This document shows, piece after piece, positions 46,433 to 60,826 of a DNA stretch of 64,000 nucleotides (position 1 is its first letter; each line of letters starts with the position of its first letter). Origin of the DNA: Fomitopsis serialis (taxonomy: Eukaryota; Basidiomycota; Agaricomycetes; Polyporales; Fomitopsidaceae). The notes beneath the pieces are model-generated. The model was given only the letters and a program-made list of their open reading frames with translations. It ran no database searches and was not told where the DNA came from. A program made the position numbers and the translations under genes. The stretch spans positions 248,001-312,000 of the forward strand of contig NW_025954989.1 in assembly GCF_022376445.1 (NCBI RefSeq), read 5' to 3'.

Positions 46433-48634
46433 TCAGGACGAGGTCAGGTACGGCGCGCACACGCTCGCGTTGTTATAGTCCGCCGGGTCCTTGGTGAGGT
46501 AGCCCAGGTTCACGCCCTCGATGTACGACCTGCGTCCACGATCAGTTCTCCGGGCCGTCACAGAGAGCGTGATGGTCGACCTACCATTGTCGCGAGAGGT
46601 TCCCCGCCGCCTCCGACTGCTCGACCTTGAAGTTCCAGAACTGCATCGCAACCCGCCCGTCAGTACCCGACGCGCTCAGAACGCCCCGCCCCCCGAGTGG
46701 GGTGGCGGAAGAGGACACTCACGATCCAGCCCTGGCCCTGGCTGTACGCGCGCTTCTGCGCGTCCGCCCACATGTACAGGAACTCGTCCGTCGCGTCGAA
46801 CTGCGTCGGCAGCCCCCACTCGCCGAACCAGAGCGGCGTGTCGCCGAGCCCGGCGTCCGTCTGCACGCGGTTCAGGTCTGCAGTAACAGAGACCGTCAGT
46901 TCATTCAGGCGGAAAGTGACGGTGGGGTGTACGCACTGCAGATGCTTTCCAGGTAGGCGGTCGGGTTTGCGGCGGCGACACCCTACGAAACACAGGTCAG
47001 TCGGGAGGGGTCGGAAGTGAGACGACGAGGGAGACGTACGCCGTAGCTGTAGTACAGGTGGTTGTCGTACCCCTGCGGGCCGATGGCCGCGTCCGCGGGG
47101 TTCGGCGGGTCGTCATACTGCCAGTTGACGTCCATGAACCTGCGCACGCCGCCGGGTCCGAATCAGCCCTGAGCACCCCCCTCACGAACGAGCACTCACG
47201 TCGTGAGCAACGACGTCCTGTCCACGCCGCCGCCGAGGCCCGTGTCCAGCAGCGCGGGCACCGCGAGCTGCACGGCGAGGTCGACGAGGATCGGCGCGGC
47301 CGCGGCGAGCGCGGCGCGGACGTCCGGGTTGAAGACCGTGGACGCGTTCGCGACCTGGCCGAGCGCCGCCGTGAAGTTGCTCGTCGTGATCTCCGCGCCG
47401 AGGCTCAGGCCCGCCACGGGGATCCCGAGCGTGAGCTCGACCGCGCGCACGACGTCGACGAAGTTCTTCTGGACTGGGGGCGCGGGGAGGGCAGGACGTC
47501 AGTCTGCTGCCAAGTCGGAAGTGGGATGTGGTAGGGAGGGACGTACAGGTGCCGTAGTTGGGGGTCTGGGCTGCGTCCGTGGTGGGCTCGTTCACGGCTT
47601 CGATCGCGAAGACGGAGTTGAAGGCGGGGTCGAGGTGGACGAGCGAGGTCATGACTGCTGTCCAGACCAGGGCGCGTTGGTAGTTGTACTCGGTCTAGCG
47701 GCATGCCGTGAGCTGCGTGCTCAAGGGCGTTCCGTGGATCGGGCGACTCACGTAGAACTGGACGTTGTCCGTGCAGCTAACGGCCCGCGTTGGGGACGAT
47801 CAGCGCTAGGGAGGTCAGGAATCAGGATTGGCACGTACTTTCCGGTGAACGACTGTTCCGCGGTTTGCACGCCGGGCAGCGCGTGGTGGTCGAGGATGAC
47901 TTGGATGCCAGCGTTGGCGAGCATCTGGACACCTTTTTGCTGAGGTCGGATGGATATGAGCATAGCCCAGTATGCTTCAGAGTGCAAACAACCCACCAGG
48001 TAGACGATACCACCTTCCGGATAGAACTCAGTGGTGCGGTCAACCAAAGGCTCTACGATCCAGTAGCCAAGCTATGTATGCATATTGGTCCAGCATGCTA
48101 CACACAGTAATTGATAGTAACACTCACTGGGATGCGGACAGTGTTGATTCCGTCGGCGACGAGGGTATTCACATCGTCTTGTGTGAACCATGTCGTCCTT
48201 AACCAAGTAGCGATCAGGACATGTACTCCGCCAGTGCATTGTGGTCCGTGGAAGGCCATACGCACCAGTGCTGTGCAAACTCCCGATTAGCTGTATCCTG
48301 CCCATATGCCTTCGTATATGCCCTAGTCAGGCGACGTTCATGTCAACTCATAACTTGAGCATGGTTCAGCTTCGGAGCACATACCACTCAGACTGGATGC
48401 ACGTCGAGCAATCATCGCAAATCGACCCTCCCATGGACGCCCACTCTCCCGGAAGCATCCACGGCTCCAAGACCAACCTGCAAAACGCGTCAATCGCGCA
48501 TCCGACGCGTCGCATACAGCGCACCACGCGTACCAGCCGCCAACGTTGACGCCGTATATCTTGTCGGGCAGGCTCCCCGCAACTACAGCCCGTGCAGACG
48601 CAAGCAGCGCGGCGAGACCCAAGAGCGAGCGCAT
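46433..48634 (-). CDS. GH5 exo-beta-1,3-glucanase, secreted
   Basis: This is a glucan 1,3-beta-glucosidase of family GH5 (EXG type), trimming beta-1,3-glucan of the cell wall or of substrates. ATG 48634 opens a signal peptide (MRSLLGLAALLASARAVVAG), followed by LPDKIYGVNVGGW and LVLEPWMLPGEWASMGG, both family hallmarks. Later exons give YPEGGIVYL, ANAGIQVILDHHALPGVQ and FNSVFAIEAVNEPTTD, with the acid/base Glu in NEP (about 47600). The nucleophile Glu is in LGDTPLWFGEWGLPTQFDA, followed by GWIFWNFKVEQ. The stop is at 46433. About twelve short introns interrupt it, and two adjoining exons are strongly GC-rich (47.2-47.6 kb). A TATAA element at about 48690 precedes the start. It converges with the FMP52-like gene. 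Confidence 0.9.
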
Positions 48635-48687
48635 CGTGCCGGTGCGTGGGGACTGCGTTCACGGTCCCCGTCCACCGAGACACGGCC

Positions 48688-48695
48688 CTTATAAC
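48688..48695 (-). promoter_or_regulatory. TATA box of the exo-glucanase gene
   Basis: TTATAAGG read on the minus strand lies about 57 bp before the ATG at 48634, close to the expected position. Confidence 0.45.
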
Positions 48696-48699
48696 CGTG

Positions 48700-49430
48700 C
48701 CGGCATGAAACAGGCCTCCGTCCGAACACCGCTGGGTGGAGGCTATTCTCGTAAACGCGTTGCTTCCCGTGATTGGCTGGGTCCGTCGCGCCGGAGACGA
48801 GAAAAGGGTCGGCAAACGGGTTACGGCGCGGCGTGTACCGCCAGTGGGCATGGCAATTGGCTGGCGGGGCGTTCAGTACGGGCGAGCATCAGAAAATCAT
48901 GCCCAGGCACCTGTCATGGGTCCAAGCTATGTTGATCCAGCTAAAGCACGCCCATTTGCGTATGATGAACACTTGAAATGGGCGGCGGTCAGAGCACACA
49001 TCGCGCTCCGTGACGCTCGCCGCGGTCGCACGAGGCGTGGAGGACGGGCCAACTGACCGCGTCGACGCGTGTCTTCCGCGCTTGAATACGACCGTGGACA
49101 GCGCTGGGCCTTTTCCTGTGTAGCTTCCACAGCTCTGCGCGACCTGTACGGGTTTCACGAGAGACAGGCGGAACGTAATATACCGCGATTTTGCCAGACA
49201 CTGCCCAACGATGCAGCTCGTGGATTGCTGCAGACAGACTCGGAACATAGCATCGGACGACCCATAATACCAGACTAGGACCTCGAAGTCGGTTATTGAC
49301 ACATTACTGCGAGCCTGCGACTAGGAATTCGGTGGTTCAGCACGAAGTGGATGAGAGCAAGGTCGGTGTAGATGCAAGCGCCCTGTCGATGTCGAAGAGG
49401 AATCAAGTCGATCGAACTTGATCATGATGC
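48700..49430. other. Upstream region of the exo-glucanase gene
   Basis: No gene is supported. Open frames here are short, mutually overlapping and without motifs. Confidence 0.35.
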
Positions 49431-49440
49431 GGCGGCAGCG

Positions 49441-50042
49441 TTACAATGTATACATTCTCTGGGTGAACGCACCTCTCCTCCACAAAGTGTCGTGCAACGT
49501 CGGACCAACTGGCAAGGTCACCTCGTCCTCCTGCAGCTTGAAGCCCCGACTCCTAGGTACACCCGCCCTAACCGCGTACGGAGTAAGCTTCGATGGCCAC
49601 TGCATAACCGCAGGGACGGGCACGAGGATTGTCACTGCTAATTCAGAAGGGAAAGAAGGCGGCTCCTGTGCGCAAACGGTTGTTCGTTACGTAGCCAGCG
49701 TCCCTGTGCAGCAGTCCTCCTTCCGTATATATCCCCGTAATTGTCCTCGAGGAGGGTCAACCATATGATCTGAAGGCACAGAAGTCAATGCAGGAACCCT
49801 GAGCTCTACCCCAGTGAACCAGATAGGTAGAGAGTTCTCGTAAGCGGCAGGGATGGTCGTTCTTGACCGGGCATGTCGGGTGTAGAGTTCCCATTCGTAT
49901 GGAGAAGCCTCACCGCGGGGTTTCCAGACACCAAGTCAGGCGACGGTGGAGCCGGGATATAACAGTACAGGGCATCCGGCAGCCCACGGAGACTACGAAG
50001 CCCTTCGAGCAAAGTCAGCATCTCATACGTCGGTTGCTGCAC
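49441..50042 (-). CDS. Possible hypothetical gene downstream of DGA1
   Basis: Two open segments on the minus strand could be exons (one to about 49806, one ending at 49441 with RGFKLQEDEVTLPVGPTLHD). I recognise no family, cannot place a convincing start, and the joining frame is unresolved. It could be read-through noise. Confidence 0.2.
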
Positions 50043-50102
50043 GATCTACCGAGCGCAGTCCACGGAAGAGGCGAAAAATACAATATGGACACAAAGACGG
50101 CC

Positions 50103-51780
50103 CTACTCGATTATGCTAAGTTCTCGTTTCCGCGTCCGCGCAAACTCGTTTTTATAAGTATTCCATATCCTAGCATGGCCGCACTCGTTAGGCGGAGATC
50201 GAAGGCGTCAGCGAGAACGACACGCACCTCATAAGCTCTTCTATGTACAGTTGCTGGACGTGCGTGATCTCCTCTAGTGTCGGTTTCTCGCACTTCTCTA
50301 CGTGGATCGGGTGGCCGACTGGACACCGTGTCAGTACGTGGCATGCGAGCGCGGGCGGTCGGGGTACTCACTAACTGCGACAATGCGTCGTCTGTACGGC
50401 AGCAGACCGAGGTTGTAGTTGAGAAGGCCTCTACCATGGAAGAGGGGGAGAGTGAAGCCGAACACGTTCTGGAACTTCTTCTGCAGGGTGTATATCGTCG
50501 TCCCCGGGTGATTGGGCATCTGTTCGTAGATCTGGACAGAGGAACACATCAGCAACTCTATCTAGAATGTCAATCATGAACTTTGCACTGACGTCATTCT
50601 CGCCGAACGAGAAAACGGGGACGAGGTCGGCTCTGGCGAGCAAGACGCGTGAGTGCATGCAGACGCAGTTTGTGCCCCACTACATACCCATGTTGTATGG
50701 CGACCTTGATGAAACCCAAGCGCTTCCTCAGCGTCAAGTCCGCCGTCCCCGGTCTTGCACTCAAGCTCTCCGCAGCGCCGCCGACCACGATGGTGATCGC
50801 CTGCCCGGGCCCACCCTTCAGGATGTTGCTGCACGACTGCTTGCTCACAGAGCAGATGCCCATGGCAAGGAGGATGTCGCGGTAGAACGGGATGCGGAAG
50901 TTGGACGCGAGCGTGAGCAGGTGCGGGACGATGCCCGGGTAAAGCTGCGAAAAGCCGATGCTTTCCGTCGCGAATGTGCAGAGAGCACCCCTGGACGAAT
51001 ATTCATATGTAGCGAACAACGACTAGAGAACGTGATCAGACGTACATGCCTATGATACCTGTTCCAGCACCACGGATGAGGGAAGGACATGTCACAGGGG
51101 TGCCAGTACGCACCATGAGGATGGTAACCGAAGACATAGGGTCTGTCTGCGGGAATGTCACACGTCTGGGAGGGTCATCACACTGCGTGCATCGCTGAAA
51201 TGTCCTCCACATACCTTGAGAAGGCTTTTCCTCGAATCAGCATCATTCATTCCGACACGAGACAGGGTGTCACTCACGTCGCAGGGTAGTAGTCAGCGAA
51301 GTACCTCCAGAACCTCCCGGCGCGGAACCAAGGGCTCAGCCTGCCTCCATGCTCCGGACTCCGGTCGACGCACAACGCCCAGACCATATACAGCGCGAGC
51401 ACCGGCCACAGTGGCGGTATCGACCTGGGTCCCTTCAGCACACGATCAGCTCCCGGGCGCAGAAGCCAGCACACGCACATCAATATGAGCCACGCAAACG
51501 TGCACCACACGATCGTCGTCGACCATATCGCGACCGCGAGTGTCTGCAGCCTCCGTTTTCTGGGGATCCGCCCGCGGACGAACCTACGACGAGGAGATGC
51601 GTCTGCGGTCAGTCAGAACGCCTCGCACTGCGTTCCGGAGAGCGGTGCGCACTCGATATTGGGCGCCGTGAACGCGGGCGGGATGGGCGGAGCCGGGAGG
51701 TGGAGGCTGGTGAGCCGCTCTCGAAGCGAAGAGGAGGAGAAGTTGCGGGCGGCAGAGCTGAACGTCTTGCGGGCTTCCAT
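50103..51780 (-). CDS. DGA1: Diacylglycerol O-acyltransferase (DGAT2)
   Basis: This ER and lipid-droplet enzyme makes triacylglycerol from diacylglycerol and acyl-CoA. ATG 51780 (MEARKTFSSAARNFSSSS) is the first in-frame start; the open frame above it begins without ATG. Two adjoining helices follow (TFAWLILMCVCWLL, PPLWPVLALYMVWALCV), then WFRAGRFWRYFADYYP. The catalytic motif is YHPHG near 51120, followed by GALCTFATESIGFSQLYPGI and LLTLASNFRIPFYRDILLAMG, then KGGPGQAITIVVGGAAES and GADLVPVFSFGEND. The C-terminus reads VGHPIHVEKCEKPTLEEI and WNTYKNEFA, with a TAG at 50105-50103. About nine exons are seen. All DGAT2 hallmark blocks are present. Confidence 0.92.
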
Positions 51781-52222
51781 TCTGCCTGCCTCCGCTGCCC
51801 TCGCTATTTTCAAAATGGTGGTGTCTTGTGCGAGCAAGCCCGAGGGGTGGGTGTGGGGGTCCGTGTCCAAAGGAGAGTGTGCAGGCAGTCTAAAGTACAG
51901 TCGAGATGGAAGGCGAGACGAAGGGTCGCGTCCCCCCCGGACCCCAGTGTCCCCAGCACATGTGGACTCCGCTAGGGCGGTATGGCGTCACTCATGCCGT
52001 CTGCTAGGGGCATTGGCAATGCACACTGCCTAGACTCTCTCAACCACTTTACTCTCAAAATGATGATTATGTCGCCGTTACGTTTCCGAGTTGCAAACGA
52101 GATACACTACTTTACACCGATGCTTGGAATGGGTCTAGGCATTTTCACGTCATAATGCACAAACAAATCACAGAACGCAGGCAGAGCGAAAACAAACCCA
52201 CAACCAGTCAGTCCGTCATGCA
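51781..52222. other. DGA1 promoter and CDC48 3' region
   Basis: About 440 bp holds the DGA1 leader and promoter and the 3' UTR of CDC48. No other feature was recognised. Confidence 0.4.
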
Positions 52223-54958
<2,736 letters not shown>

Positions 54959-55676
54959 GACGTGAAAGAGCTGGGCGTAAATGAAGGGAGAGAAAGGTGG
55001 TCAAGGCAGAACGAGCAGAGCGTTATAAGGCAAGCTCCAGGCGACGCGCGGCCTCGTCCACCACGCATGACACACCGGAGTCGTGGGAAGTTTCGGCCCA
55101 TCTCCGGACCTTCCAGTCCGTTCCAGTTGATTCTGCCTCCAAATCGGGAAGGCATTCTCGTTCACTTTGTCCTCGGGCAACTGGAACGAACCCGTCTACA
55201 GACGCGTAAGCATTTCGCGCAGTATGAAATGCGTGTCAGGCTGTGGTGCAAGCAGTTTGCACGCAAAGCATCTGTAAAGGAAACGTCTCAGTGGCCCGGT
55301 GGTCCTTGATAGCGTGTCAGTGGTCCTTAAGAGCGTGCATAGCAGGATCGCAGCAATCTACAGCCCCTTCGTACATTATCCGGCCGAACAGAGTATACCG
55401 CGAGCGAGATTGTGATTAAGCTGCTACAAAAGTCTTGACTGATCTGTAGTGGCGCCATGTCTAAACGCGAAGCATGATGATATATAGTACTTGTATTGTG
55501 GGTACCGCAGCGTGCAGAGCTCACCGCCTCGAGAAGAAGCTGGCGACAGCACATGGGTATATGCATTACTATCAAATACATGGTCAGACTAAGCACTGCA
55601 AGCGTTGGTCGAGCGAGCTCTGTGAGCCGAGGAACGAACACCTTCGTTAGAATCGTTACATTCGCCTTCACCGCCT
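54959..55676. other. CDC48 promoter and TBCB 3' region
   Basis: This region contains a TATAA element at about 55022-55027, some 65 bp before the CDC48 ATG on the minus strand. A tandem pair of 21-bp repeats lies at 55299-55340. No gene was recognised. Confidence 0.4.
55299..55340. repeat. Tandem 21-bp direct repeat
   Basis: Two adjacent copies share GTGGTCCTT then A, then AGCGTG at the same spacing (55299-55319 and 55320-55340), differing at a few positions. It lies about 340 bp upstream of CDC48. Function is unknown. Confidence 0.5.
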
Positions 55677-56593
55677 TTACATCTCTTCGTCGTCGAAATT
55701 GATTTCCTCGACAGGGAAGTCCCCGATCTTCACTCTCTCGGACTTCACAAAGACTCCGTAGTTAGGCTTGCACTGGAAGTACTGTTCGCCCTTCACGCTA
55801 TAGATCGACCGATGAGAACACAAGGCACAAGATATTCAGCCGCTTTAGCACTTACGATCCGTCGTTCTTGCCCATCGGCTCGTCATACTCAATTCCGACC
55901 CATGCACCCTTCGCGAACTTGGTGGGGCCCACAAAGCGCACCGTGCCACGCTTGTGAAGCCCGTCCACATGCGTCTCCACTTCACACCGTGCACCGACTT
56001 TGACGTCCGCCGGGATAGCCCCTTCCTCTTCCTCCTCGTCCTTCTTCTCTGCGAATCTGCCGATCTTGTGCTGTTGCTTGTACGCAAGGACAGTGTCTGA
56101 CATCATCACCATGAGGAGACGCTCGTAGGCTAGCACGGACGTTGTACCTACCTTGGCGTTGCGCGTACTCGCCCTCGCTCAGCTCGAACTTCTCCACTTG
56201 CGAGACATCACTCAGTTGGCCGGTGAACGACGTAGACGGGTTGAGGTCCGATACCTGTTCAAGCCGTCAGACATGCCATAGCCTGATTCATGAATGAACT
56301 CACTTGGAAGATCTGCAGATCCTTCACGCCGTAGAACCCGAGTGGCTTGCTATCATCGTTCAGCACCGCAGCAGGTGCAGTATCGCCCTCAGTATTGAAC
56401 ACCGAGATCGCCTGGTTCTGCACCGGTACACCGGTGATCAACTCAAGCTTGTTCTGCTGCAACATTGAGCCACTGCTCCACTGCAGTCGAACACACTACG
56501 CACCTTGAGTTGCTGCACGGTGAGATGGAGATCAAATCGCCGCTCTGATCGTGTATCCGGAGACACGACAAACACGTTGGCTGTACTAGACAT
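55677..56593 (-). CDS. ALF1: Tubulin-folding cofactor B (CAP-Gly protein)
   Basis: This cofactor captures alpha-tubulin during folding (yeast Alf1, fission yeast Alp11, human TBCB). ATG 56593 opens MSSTANVFVVSPDTRSERRF, a ubiquitin-like domain that continues through NKLELITGVPVQNQAISVF and FYGVKDLQIFQ. A linker with LSEGEYAQRQDTVLAYKQQ precedes the CAP-Gly domain: VGARCEVETHVDGLHKRGT, VRFVGPTKFAKGAWVGIEYD and EPMGKNDGS, joined to KGEQYFQCKPNYGVFVK. The protein ends in an acidic tail, INFDDEEM, with a TAA at 55679-55677; this resembles the EEY/DEI-type tails that bind CAP-Gly domains. Six short exons give the usual length of about 240 residues. Confidence 0.93.
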
Positions 56594-56914
56594 GGCGGTG
56601 TGTGGGGAAGGAGGAAAGATGAAATGAACATGAGTTGAAGCTCGATCGGGGACTCGCCGGAGAAGGTTCTGGGCATTGGAGTGGAACCTACATCGGCTTG
56701 GATATCCTCATGGTTGGCTGTTAATTAGGCCGTTCCTAGCAGAGTACTGGTCAGTATATAACTTACAACAAGGCACAATGGATCAGAGGATGATCACAGA
56801 CTTGGACTGGCCGGCATGTAAGGGAACGACCTCCATTTGTCATTGCAAGACGGCGCGTTGCGTCGCGTATTTTGTGCGCTTGCGTGTGGGAAGCGCCCGC
56901 GAAGAAGGATCGTC

Positions 56915-56980
56915 AAAAATAAATATTGAGACCCGTAGGTCTACCACTCCGGGAAAGCGTGTCATCCTTGTGCAGGGGCC

Positions 56981-57011
<31 letters not shown>

Positions 57012-57035
57012 TTCGTATGTCACCCCGAAGGGGAC
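56915..57035 (-). ncRNA. U6 spliceosomal snRNA
   Basis: The minus strand starts with a hairpin GTCCCC-TTCG-GGGTGAC. It continues through AACGATACAGAGAAGATTAG (with the ACAGAG box), GCATGGCCCCTGCACAAGG and ATGACACGC, and ends with a GACC-TACG-GGTC hairpin and the terminator TTTATTTTT. All invariant U6 positions that pair with U4, U2 and the 5' splice site are present. It is about 121 nt. The next 43 bp upstream are shared with the copy at 41.5 kb, while the sequence beyond the terminator is not. Confidence 0.93.
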
Positions 57036-57080
57036 ATCTGTTGTAGACTGACTGATAGGACACAGGACGCAGTCTTGCAT
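57036..57080 (-). promoter_or_regulatory. Conserved U6 5' flank, candidate Pol III promoter
   Basis: This ~43-bp block is almost identical upstream of both U6 copies (the other is at 41553-41596). It contains CTGCGTCCTGTGTCCT and TCAGTCAGTCTACAACAG. No TATA box is present at -25 to -30, so this block is the best candidate for the upstream promoter element. Confidence 0.5.
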
Positions 57081-57380
57081 CTTGGACAAAACGCGAATCG
57101 TCACGAGATGCTTCCCACAGTTCGCGTCGAAGAGGCGCATGCCGAGCCCACCACTTCGGACACCAGCACTTGTCCCCACTGCGATTTTCACTCAACCATA
57201 CAGGATGTCTGCTCCAGCTGGCGACAATGACTATTCAAACGTTCACAGACCAACATGTCACAATTCAATTCATTGCGAATATCGCTACAGGTATTCCGAG
57301 GTCTCAATCCAAAACCATATGCAAACCCAGAACACATAGAAATATCAATAAGGAGTGGAGGTCGCGTTCCCTCGTCGCGA

Positions 57381-58490
57381 CTAGCAACCCATAGTAATCC
57401 CGTTGTACGGTCCATCATGGTCCGACTCATCGCCGTCAAGAATAGATGGAACGTCGCCAACGATGCACTGCGTACTCGGATTGTCCTGCCCAGGACACGC
57501 CGCCCACTCGCCGGAGTCCTGGATGTGCACCTCACCGGACGGGTGCACGTAGCCTAGCGACATGCCCGGGCAGATGGGGATGGGATCTTCCTCGTTGTTG
57601 ATGTGCGTTACTGATGTTGACAGGGCGTCGATGTAGTTCGCGAAGGCCTGATTCCCGACGCGGGGCAGGCCGTATCCGATATAAGTGTACGTTGCGCCGG
57701 GGATGTACAACGGAAGGTAGACGGCGTCCAGCAGGGATATCGCGGCTCCTGGAGAACATAGGTGAGCGAGCTATACCCATTATGCAGCGCGTGAGGTCGT
57801 TCACCTAGTGAGTGTCCTACAATCGCGATGTTGTTCGTGCTGTACTTGGACATTGTAGTCTGGACCGCCGACAGGACATCGGACGCGGTGCTGCAACACT
57901 GTTCAGCGCATGCCTCCCTCCGCAATCTCCCTGCTCACCTCGACTGTGAATCAGCGAAGCCCTGATGCACTTCAATGTCCGAAGATACTCCTGGGAAGAG
58001 ACTCGAATTCAAGTTGGTGAGGACGGCGTCACCATCCGTCAACAAAGGCAGACTGATGTGAAGGTGAGATTAATACGCGGATAATGTACCAACACAGCCA
58101 CTTACATATCCTCCGGATCCGTTCCTTGGTGTGACACGACGACTGTATCCAGTGTTGGGTCATAGCCCACGAACCCTGGCAACCTGTCAGCCTCCGAGAT
58201 TCTCGAAAACCACAAGCATCCTCACAATACTGCGTGGTGTCGCCGTTTCCTCCGGAGGCGACCGGTTCGAAATTGGGGTTAGCCTCGCAGTTGCTGCCGC
58301 AACTCCAGGACAGCGTTTCCGACGCAGAGCAGTATCCGGCACTAGCGTACCATGTATACGGCGTGAAGGCTGCGATCTGCGCTGAGGTGAGCGCGGTGAT
58401 GGACTGTCGCACTCGCAGCCCAGGGACTAGCTTCGCCTGCACGACGGACAGTGAAGCCAACAGAGCTACGCCGAAGGCGAAGGCAGGCAT
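57381..58490 (-). CDS. Secreted class 3 lipase, copy A
   Basis: This is an alpha/beta-hydrolase of the fungal lipase (class 3) family. ATG 58490 opens a signal peptide (MPAFAFGVALLASLSVVQA), and the mature part starts near KLVPGLRVRQSITAL. Then come YTWYASAGYCSASETLSWSC, DPTLDTVVVSHQGTDPEDM, VHQGFADSQS and the nucleophile elbow IVGHSLG (Ser, about 57820). The catalytic Asp is in HINNEEDPIPICPG and the His in SDHDGPYNG. Two or more Cys pairs are visible (CSASETLSWSC; CPGQDNPSTQC). The stop is at 57381. A TATATA-type element lies about 65 bp upstream. It is a paralogue of the lipase at 61696-63191, with the same intron positions. Confidence 0.92.
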
Positions 58491-58553
58491 GACTGCTCGA
58501 GGCCCAGGGACGCCGGTGATGGATGCGTGCAGTCGAAGTAGCCCTCTCACCGA

Positions 58554-58560
58554 GCTTATA
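58554..58560 (-). promoter_or_regulatory. TATA box of lipase A
   Basis: CATATAAG on the minus strand lies about 65 bp before the ATG at 58490. Confidence 0.4.
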
Positions 58561-58569
58561 TGCCGGGCG

Positions 58570-59285
58570 GTGCAGTGTTGGCGGGCCGCCGGATTGTGGT
58601 CGTCGCCTGAGCCTGGGAGCGGGGAATGGAACGGCTGGCGGAACCATATGCAGCGAAGCCGGAGGTGGCTGACATGGTCGCGCTCTCGGGATGGCGCTGT
58701 GTGAATGCAGCCTCGGAAGTCGCTATACATAGCTTCGCACATGTGAGATGCGGACGGTACGATCAACGAGAAGGGCTACGAGCACCGATGTGGCTCGATC
58801 AGACTATTTCTTTCCTGAGGCTGCATATGCTCCGTGTCCGGGTTTCGTATAGGAGACGCTGGTGCTGGACGCTTGTGCAAGGCCGCACGTTCGCTGATAT
58901 CCAGCGCGGGTATGGAGGAATAGACCCGATTTATCACCCCAAGGTTCAGGCCATTTGTTTTGTACGGCCCAGGCGATTGCTCCCGCAGCTTGTGCTTCTT
59001 CTTTAGACGCTGTTTTCTCAGCCGAATAACGTGGTGGAAAAGGTGCTCGTAAACAAGTTCTTTACTTATACATAGCAGATTCGCGCCAGGAGGTTGCAAA
59101 CTGAGAACAAACAAGCGTCGCGCGTTTATGAAGTGAGCGTCCTCTGATACAGACCTCACACTGCGGCAACAGACACAGCCTCCACCGTCCTTCTTGCCGC
59201 ATCTGCACCCACGCTTTACCTGCGTTCAAGCCCAGACGATTGCACCTCGCGGCGCGCGCGCCAGAGCCGTTAGTAACTTGAAGTA
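58570..59285. other. Intergenic region, lipase A / F-box gene
   Basis: This holds divergent promoters. A 126-codon open frame at 58626-59006 has no recognisable motif and is not called as a gene. Confidence 0.35.
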
Positions 59286-60826
59286 ATGCCCTCATTGACG
59301 CCAGAGAGCAAGGTTTGCTTTCCTCCACTGTTCGTCCAAGTGCCCAGTGCGAGAGCTCAAGCGCTCAACCACTGACGTTGACGCATCCGTGTAGGACTCT
59401 CCCCCTCCATATGAGGATACACCGTACACAGAAGCTGTCATATGGAGTGTTGATGAACGACAATATTACGCCTTTCCACCAAGCACCCTTCGGCCAGCCC
59501 TCTCCGCTCGCATCCCGCTTGAGGTCTTCGAGATGATCATCGACAGGATGGATGCGCCCACCTTGGCCGTCGCGGTTTTGATATGCGCAGCATGGCACTC
59601 CAGAGCCATGCACAACCTCTATCGCACCGTCAAGATCCACGACCGCTCGAGGTTCGAGATGCTCTTCAAGCAGGCTCGCGTGTCTCCGCGCGTCAGGAGC
59701 TGGCTCGCAACCACTCGCGAACTGGACATCTCAGAATCGTGTGCAGGGTCACAGCACGACCCCAGCATATTTCCAAAGCAAGGAAGTCAAAGTAACCACG
59801 GCGGCTTTCTTGGCGCACTGCTCCTTGCACTCGGCAATGCCATACCCGATGTGCAAGCCTTTACGATCCAGGGATTGCACCGCTTCATGCGCCCTGAGTT
59901 CTTTCGAGCGCTGCCGCATTTCACATCCCTCAAATCGCTGCACTTGTCTTTCTGCAAGCTGAACAGCCTCTGTCAGCTGGGGCGGATAATATGTGCCTTC
60001 CCACAGCTCAAACACCTCAGTCTCGAAGGTTGGATCATAGCTGATCAGGGTTCATCCAACCACACCGGAGTCATCCATCTTCAGTCGTGGACCAATATAC
60101 GGCTTCAGCTTCTTCAGATTACACTGGATACGAGCCACGAGGCGGAAGAATACAAGACTATCATCGAGTGGATCGTGCGCTCAGGGATCTGCAACTCCCT
60201 TGAACATTTGATGGTCTGGGCGGCAGGCTCACGGCGCCTGCCACTCACCCTGCTCCTCGAGGCGGCTGGACCATCGTTGATTCACTACTTTGAGGACAAA
60301 TTCCCATCCAGTGAAGTGCCTCTGTCTATCTCGCTCTAGCTTCATCACTGACCTCCTGCACGACACAGGATGCCACGGCACTCTCATACCAAGCACCGCC
60401 TTGCGGTTTCTCGACTTCAGCTTGCACGGCGGTGTCATCCAGGGCACCGGCAAGTCGGTCGACAGCTGGTTGAGATCTAGACTCGCGCGCGAACTGCGCA
60501 GTGTCTTCTCGACTGTCCGGAGCCACCAGCTCGAGCAAGTCAGCATCAAGACTGAGCTCCCGTTTTATGGGAGTGCACACATGGGCCCTCAGCCCCAGGA
60601 CGTAGCCGGGGACCCCGATCTGCGGGATCTACACGGGACCATGGGTCAACCATACTTTGATATGCTGAAGGGCGTCAAGGTGTCGGTTCGTGTCTTGTAC
60701 GCTTGGCACGAGGGGAGGAAGCTGGAAGTGGACGAGTTTGACGGCAAGGTCGGCGCCATGTTCCGGAGCTTGTTCCAGCCGTGGTCTGTCCGCGGCATAG
60801 TGGATATCTCGTTGACGGTCGCCTGA
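59286..60826 (+). CDS. F-box protein
   Basis: This is probably a substrate adaptor of an SCF ubiquitin ligase. Exon 1 is only 27 bp (59286-59312, MPSLTPESK). After an intron at 59313-59394 with a CTGAC branch site, exon 2 continues in frame as DSPPPYEDTPYTEAVIW and reaches the F-box at ARIPLEVFEMIIDRMDAPTL and AVAVLICAAWHSRA. The body has leucine-rich, repeat-like stretches (FTSLKSLHLSFCKLNSL, FPQLKHLSLEGW), as in mushroom F-box proteins. A second intron at 60311-60368 joins KFPS to RCHGTLIPSTALRFLDFSLH, in frame. The stop is at 60826. The more obvious ATG at 59453 is in the wrong frame for the F-box, so 59286 was chosen. The target is unknown; such genes form very large, fast-evolving families in Agaricomycetes. 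Confidence 0.8.

Noticed and set aside
59453..59536. ATG 59453 as start of the F-box gene
   Set aside because: Its frame stops before the F-box. A 27-bp first exon at 59286 spliced to 59395 leads straight into the F-box in frame.
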